NCBI GenBank assembly: GCA_040754075.1
Contig: JBFMDH010000034.1
Coordinates: 1 to 64,000 of the forward strand
Reading direction: 5' to 3'
DNA: 64,000 nt
Origin: Acidobacteriota bacterium
GTDB lineage: Bacteria; Acidobacteriota; Blastocatellia; UBA7656
In this document: positions 61,711-64,000 of the stretch, in pieces
Numbering within the stretch: the stretch's first letter is position 1
Layout of the letters: the number at the start of each line of letters is the position of its first letter
Notes under the pieces: generated by a model
Seen by the model: the letters and a program-made list of their open reading frames with translations, nothing else
Told to the model about the DNA's origin: nothing
Databases searched by the model: none
Program-made: the position numbers and the translations under genes

Positions 61711-61835
61711 TATAGCGATTTGCAATACGATTTACTGAGGTTGAATAAGCGGTCTTTGACCGCGACTGCCCAATGACGCGGTCAAAGACCGCTCTCTCAA
61801 CAGAGACTGCGTAAACGCTTTTGCAAGCAGCTATA
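61711..61835. mobile_element. 125-bp palindromic MITE-like element, copy 2
   Basis: The ends are TATAGC (61711-61716) and GCTATA (61830-61835), followed inward by TTGCAA-type termini. The core is AAGCGGTCTTTGACCGCG and CGCGGTCAAAGACCGCT. Total length is 125 bp, the same as copy 1 at 48511-48635. It lies 42 bp before the oxidoreductase start and extends the apparent reading frame of that gene upstream. Confidence 0.82.
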
Positions 61836-61877
61836 AGAGTAACCCTTGTCGCCACATTCCACATTTCAGGAAGATTC

Positions 61878-62855
61878 ATGAGCAAAATTAAAATCGGGAT
61901 TATCGGTACGGGGTATATCGGCGGTGTCCATGCCAATGTATTGGCGCGTGATGAACGGGTTCAGCTTACTTGCGTCTTTGACCTTCATGCCGGGCGTGCC
62001 GAACAACTCGCCCGGTCAACCGGCGCAACCGTTGCTGCTGATGCAGGTGAAGTGATTGAAAAGGTTGATGCGGTGTATATCACCACGCCCAATACTCAAC
62101 ATACACAATTAACCCTTCAAGCCATTGCCGCCGGTAAACACGTCTTTTGCGAAAAACCGATGGCAACCACGCTCGCTGAAGCCCAAGCGGTTTTTGAGGC
62201 GACAACCAAAAGCGACAACATCTTTCAGGTCGGACATAATCGTCGTTTCGCGCCGGTCTATGCCATCTTAAAACAGAAACTTGATGAAGGACTGGTGCCC
62301 CATTCCGCGCACATCAAAATGAATCGCGGCGAACTGTTGAACCCCGCGTGGGTTGCGAACCCGGAAATTACCGGCGGTTTTCTGTATGAAACCACTATTC
62401 ATATGTTCGATATGGCGCGCTTTCAATTCGGCGAAGTCGCGCGATTAACGGCAGTGGGTTCAACTCACGAATACGCCGAAGAGGATGAGTTTTCCGTGTT
62501 GCTGGAATTTGCAAACGGCTTCCATGCGACCTTCGCTTCGTCTGCGGATGCAAGCTGGCTGTTTCCTTTTGAACGTATCGAACTGTTCGCGCATCACGCC
62601 ACCATCGTGACCCGCGAAATGGAAAGCATCACCTTCAGTCAAATGATTAACGGCGAATTCACTACCGTTTCAATGCATCAGTTGTCGAAGGAAGAACGGT
62701 GGGGATATGCGCAGGAAGACCGCGCGTTTATTGATGCGATGGTTGAGGGGAAACCGGCGACGGTGACGGCGCTGGATGGGTTGAAATCTGTGGAGCTGGT
62801 TGACGGCTGTTACAGGGCTGTGCGCAGTGGCGAGCGAATCAGTTTTACGAAATGA
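61878..62855 (+). CDS. Gfo/Idh/MocA family oxidoreductase
   Basis: The 325-residue protein has an N-terminal NAD(P)-binding Rossmann fold (KIGIIGTGYIGGVHANVLA), the family signature VFCEKPMATTLAEAQA with the catalytic-type EKP lysine, and the C-terminal alpha/beta domain (GGFLYETTIHMFDMARFQFG, with the conserved His region). Members oxidise or reduce sugars, inositols or sugar nucleotides. Which one cannot be told. I chose the ATG at 61878 after CAGGAAG; the upstream extension is encoded by the repeat element. It is followed by the convergent WecA/CapD-like gene. Confidence 0.92.
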   Translation: MSKIKIGIIGTGYIGGVHANVLARDERVQLTCVFDLHAGRAEQLARSTGATVAADAGEVIEKVDAVYITTPNTQHTQLTLQAIAAGKHVFCEKPMATTLAEAQAVFEATTKSDNIFQVGHNRRFAPVYAILKQKLDEGLVPHSAHIKMNRGELLNPAWVANPEITGGFLYETTIHMFDMARFQFGEVARLTAVGSTHEYAEEDEFSVLLEFANGFHATFASSADASWLFPFERIELFAHHATIVTREMESITFSQMINGEFTTVSMHQLSKEERWGYAQEDRAFIDAMVEGKPATVTALDGLKSVELVDGCYRAVRSGERISFTK

Positions 62856-62892
62856 AGTTTAAGAGAATGGATGGTTAAAAATATTTTAAGAA

Positions 62893-64000
62893 TTATTCGA
62901 TTCTAATGCTCATGCGGCGCAGACAAATTCCCTGACTGGTTAAACTTTTCAGATTCAATTCGGAAACCTTTTCACTGGAAACCAGGACTTCCGAGACGCC
63001 ATGCGTTTCGACCAGCGATTCGACTTCCGCTCTCGCAAAGATGCGATAGCCGTGCATCCTCTTTCCGGCTTTGCGTTCATCATCATCAATGAATCCGATG
63101 GGCGCATAACGGTGTTCGGGATTGTTCAACAGTTCGCGAATCAGTAAAGCGCCGCCATCACCCGCGCCGTAAATCAACACGGGCTTGGCGTCAGGCGATA
63201 CACCGTGACGATGCCCGATAATCAACGCCGGCAATAACCTGAACGACAGGCGGCTGCCGCTGACAAATAAAAACATCAGGATGCCGTTCAGAATAAACAC
63301 CGCGCGTGAAGGTCCCTTGAGCAGGTACATGGCAAAAATCAAGGCGCTGCTCATCAACGCATAAAGCAGAACCGCCTGGGCGATGGTAACTAAATCATTG
63401 ACGCCCGTATAACGCCACAATCCACGATAGACGCCGGTAAACCAGAATACCGCCATCTGCACGAGCATCAATATCGGCAGCGTTTTCAGCAAAATTTCCA
63501 TTTGTTGTTCGGGAATTTCGCCATCAAACCGCAACAGGTAAGCGCCGTAGTAAGCCAGGGCAACCAGCACCAAATCCAACAGCACTTCAAAAATCCGGCG
63601 TTTATATGAAAAATCGGCGAGCACGCGAATCAACGGATTGCCTTCGGGTTGTTCGCCCTCGTCATAGACGCGCATCTTGCCCAGGTAGAGACCGATGAAA
63701 ATCATCACCAGTCCGAAAGCCGGAATGATCATCACCACAATGCTTGGCGCAACGAAGCGGAGCATCATCGCCAGCGCCCCGGATAACGCTGTCAGGATAT
63801 AGAGCACAATCACGGCGCGCCGTTCGGACATGCCGATGGCAACCAGACGATGCGAAGAATGATCGCGTCCGCCTTGTGAAATCGGTCTGCCGGAAAGCTT
63901 GCGGGTAATCGTCACCAGACAGGTATCAAATATCGGGATGAGCAAAATCAACACCGGCGTCAGCAACACAGCGGTGAGGTTGCGCATGCGTCCGTAGCTG
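62893..64000 (-). CDS. WecA/MraY-like and CapD-like fusion (partial at right edge)
   Basis: The visible 364 residues and the still-open frame to the edge are the C-terminal part of a longer protein. The first 110 residues match the end of a polyprenyl-phosphate sugar-1-phosphate transferase (PIFDTCLVTITRKLSGRPIS, GGRDHSSHRLVAIGMSERRA). Then comes a CapD/PglF-type membrane region (FEVLLDLVLVALAYYGAYLLRFDG, VYRGLWRYTGVNDL) and its cytoplasmic nucleotide-binding-like domain (PVLIYGAGDGGALLIRELLN, IGFIDDDERKAGKRMHGYRI). The C-terminal epimerase/dehydratase domain of CapD is absent. It likely acts in extracellular polysaccharide or O-antigen synthesis. The true start lies beyond 64000. Confidence 0.85.
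   Translation of the reverse strand, partial: SYGRMRNLTAVLLTPVLILLIPIFDTCLVTITRKLSGRPISQGGRDHSSHRLVAIGMSERRAVIVLYILTALSGALAMMLRFVAPSIVVMIIPAFGLVMIFIGLYLGKMRVYDEGEQPEGNPLIRVLADFSYKRRIFEVLLDLVLVALAYYGAYLLRFDGEIPEQQMEILLKTLPILMLVQMAVFWFTGVYRGLWRYTGVNDLVTIAQAVLLYALMSSALIFAMYLLKGPSRAVFILNGILMFLFVSGSRLSFRLLPALIIGHRHGVSPDAKPVLIYGAGDGGALLIRELLNNPEHRYAPIGFIDDDERKAGKRMHGYRIFARAEVESLVETHGVSEVLVSSEKVSELNLKSLTSQGICLRRMSIRIE

Noticed and set aside
1-64000. tRNA, rRNA or tmRNA genes
   Set aside because: I looked for TTCGA-type T-arms with CCA-side stems and for conserved rRNA stretches and found none that fold convincingly.

Overview
The window looks like chromosome of a diderm, heterotrophic bacterium of roughly 50-55% GC. 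My best guess is Acidobacteriota, close to the Blastocatellia. This is inference from gene content: an alternative complex III quinol oxidase cluster, KdsA, TonB, many secreted peptidases (M48, M49-like, M1-like, C25, caspase-like, P1), an RHS/YD-repeat protein, four-helix-bundle S23 proteins, and many palindromic intergenic repeats. No rRNA, tRNA or CRISPR array was seen.

Layout. 1-4.7 kb is housekeeping: ABC1/UbiB kinase, RpoD-type sigma factor, AcpS, RNase Z. 4.8-6.6 kb is an AT-rich island of three unrecognised genes that abuts a 1498-residue RHS/YD protein (6.6-11.1 kb). The RHS protein stops just before the conserved RHS core end. 11.7-12.8 kb carries a DUF1573 protein whose first Cys of the CGC motif is encoded by in-frame TGA followed by a SECIS-like hairpin, so it is a candidate selenoprotein. 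12.9-24.6 kb is mixed metabolism and proteolysis: a glutamine-amidotransferase-like hydrolase, Zn alcohol dehydrogenase, P1 peptidase, IspH, a SnoaL-like protein, a glycosyltransferase, a YhhN membrane protein, M48 and M49-like peptidases. 25-30 kb holds kdsA, a catalytically degenerate M1-like/TPR protein, a DUF4350 protein and a YdcZ-type transporter. 30.7-34.3 kb is one large dockerin/cohesin/gingipain-like secreted protein. 34.5-41.3 kb holds an NfeD-domain protein, two methyltransferases, a xisH-xisI pair, an acyl-CoA dehydrogenase and two secreted proteins.

41.6-43.9 kb is an aromatic amino acid operon: a strong sigma-70-like promoter, a 37-codon leader peptide with a Trp/Tyr/Phe run, an antiterminator/terminator pair, then prephenate dehydratase and DAHP synthase. 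It reads as classical ribosome-mediated attenuation. A DUF104/PIN toxin-antitoxin pair, a TonB-like protein and a SpoIID/LytB protein follow. 48.9-55.2 kb is the alternative complex III cluster (pentaheme ActA, split ActB, NrfD-like ActC, ActD). An S23 gene flanked by perfect 20-bp inverted repeats sits between actA and actB. 55.5-64 kb holds a caspase-like protein, a retropepsin-like protein, small-molecule enzymes and a WecA/CapD-like fusion that runs off the right end.

Repeats are the second theme. There is a 125-bp palindromic MITE-like element (two full copies and one internally deleted copy), a 132-bp dispersed repeat (two copies), and at least eight intergenic sites where short, often 7-bp-phased units form inverted pairs of different sequence at each site.
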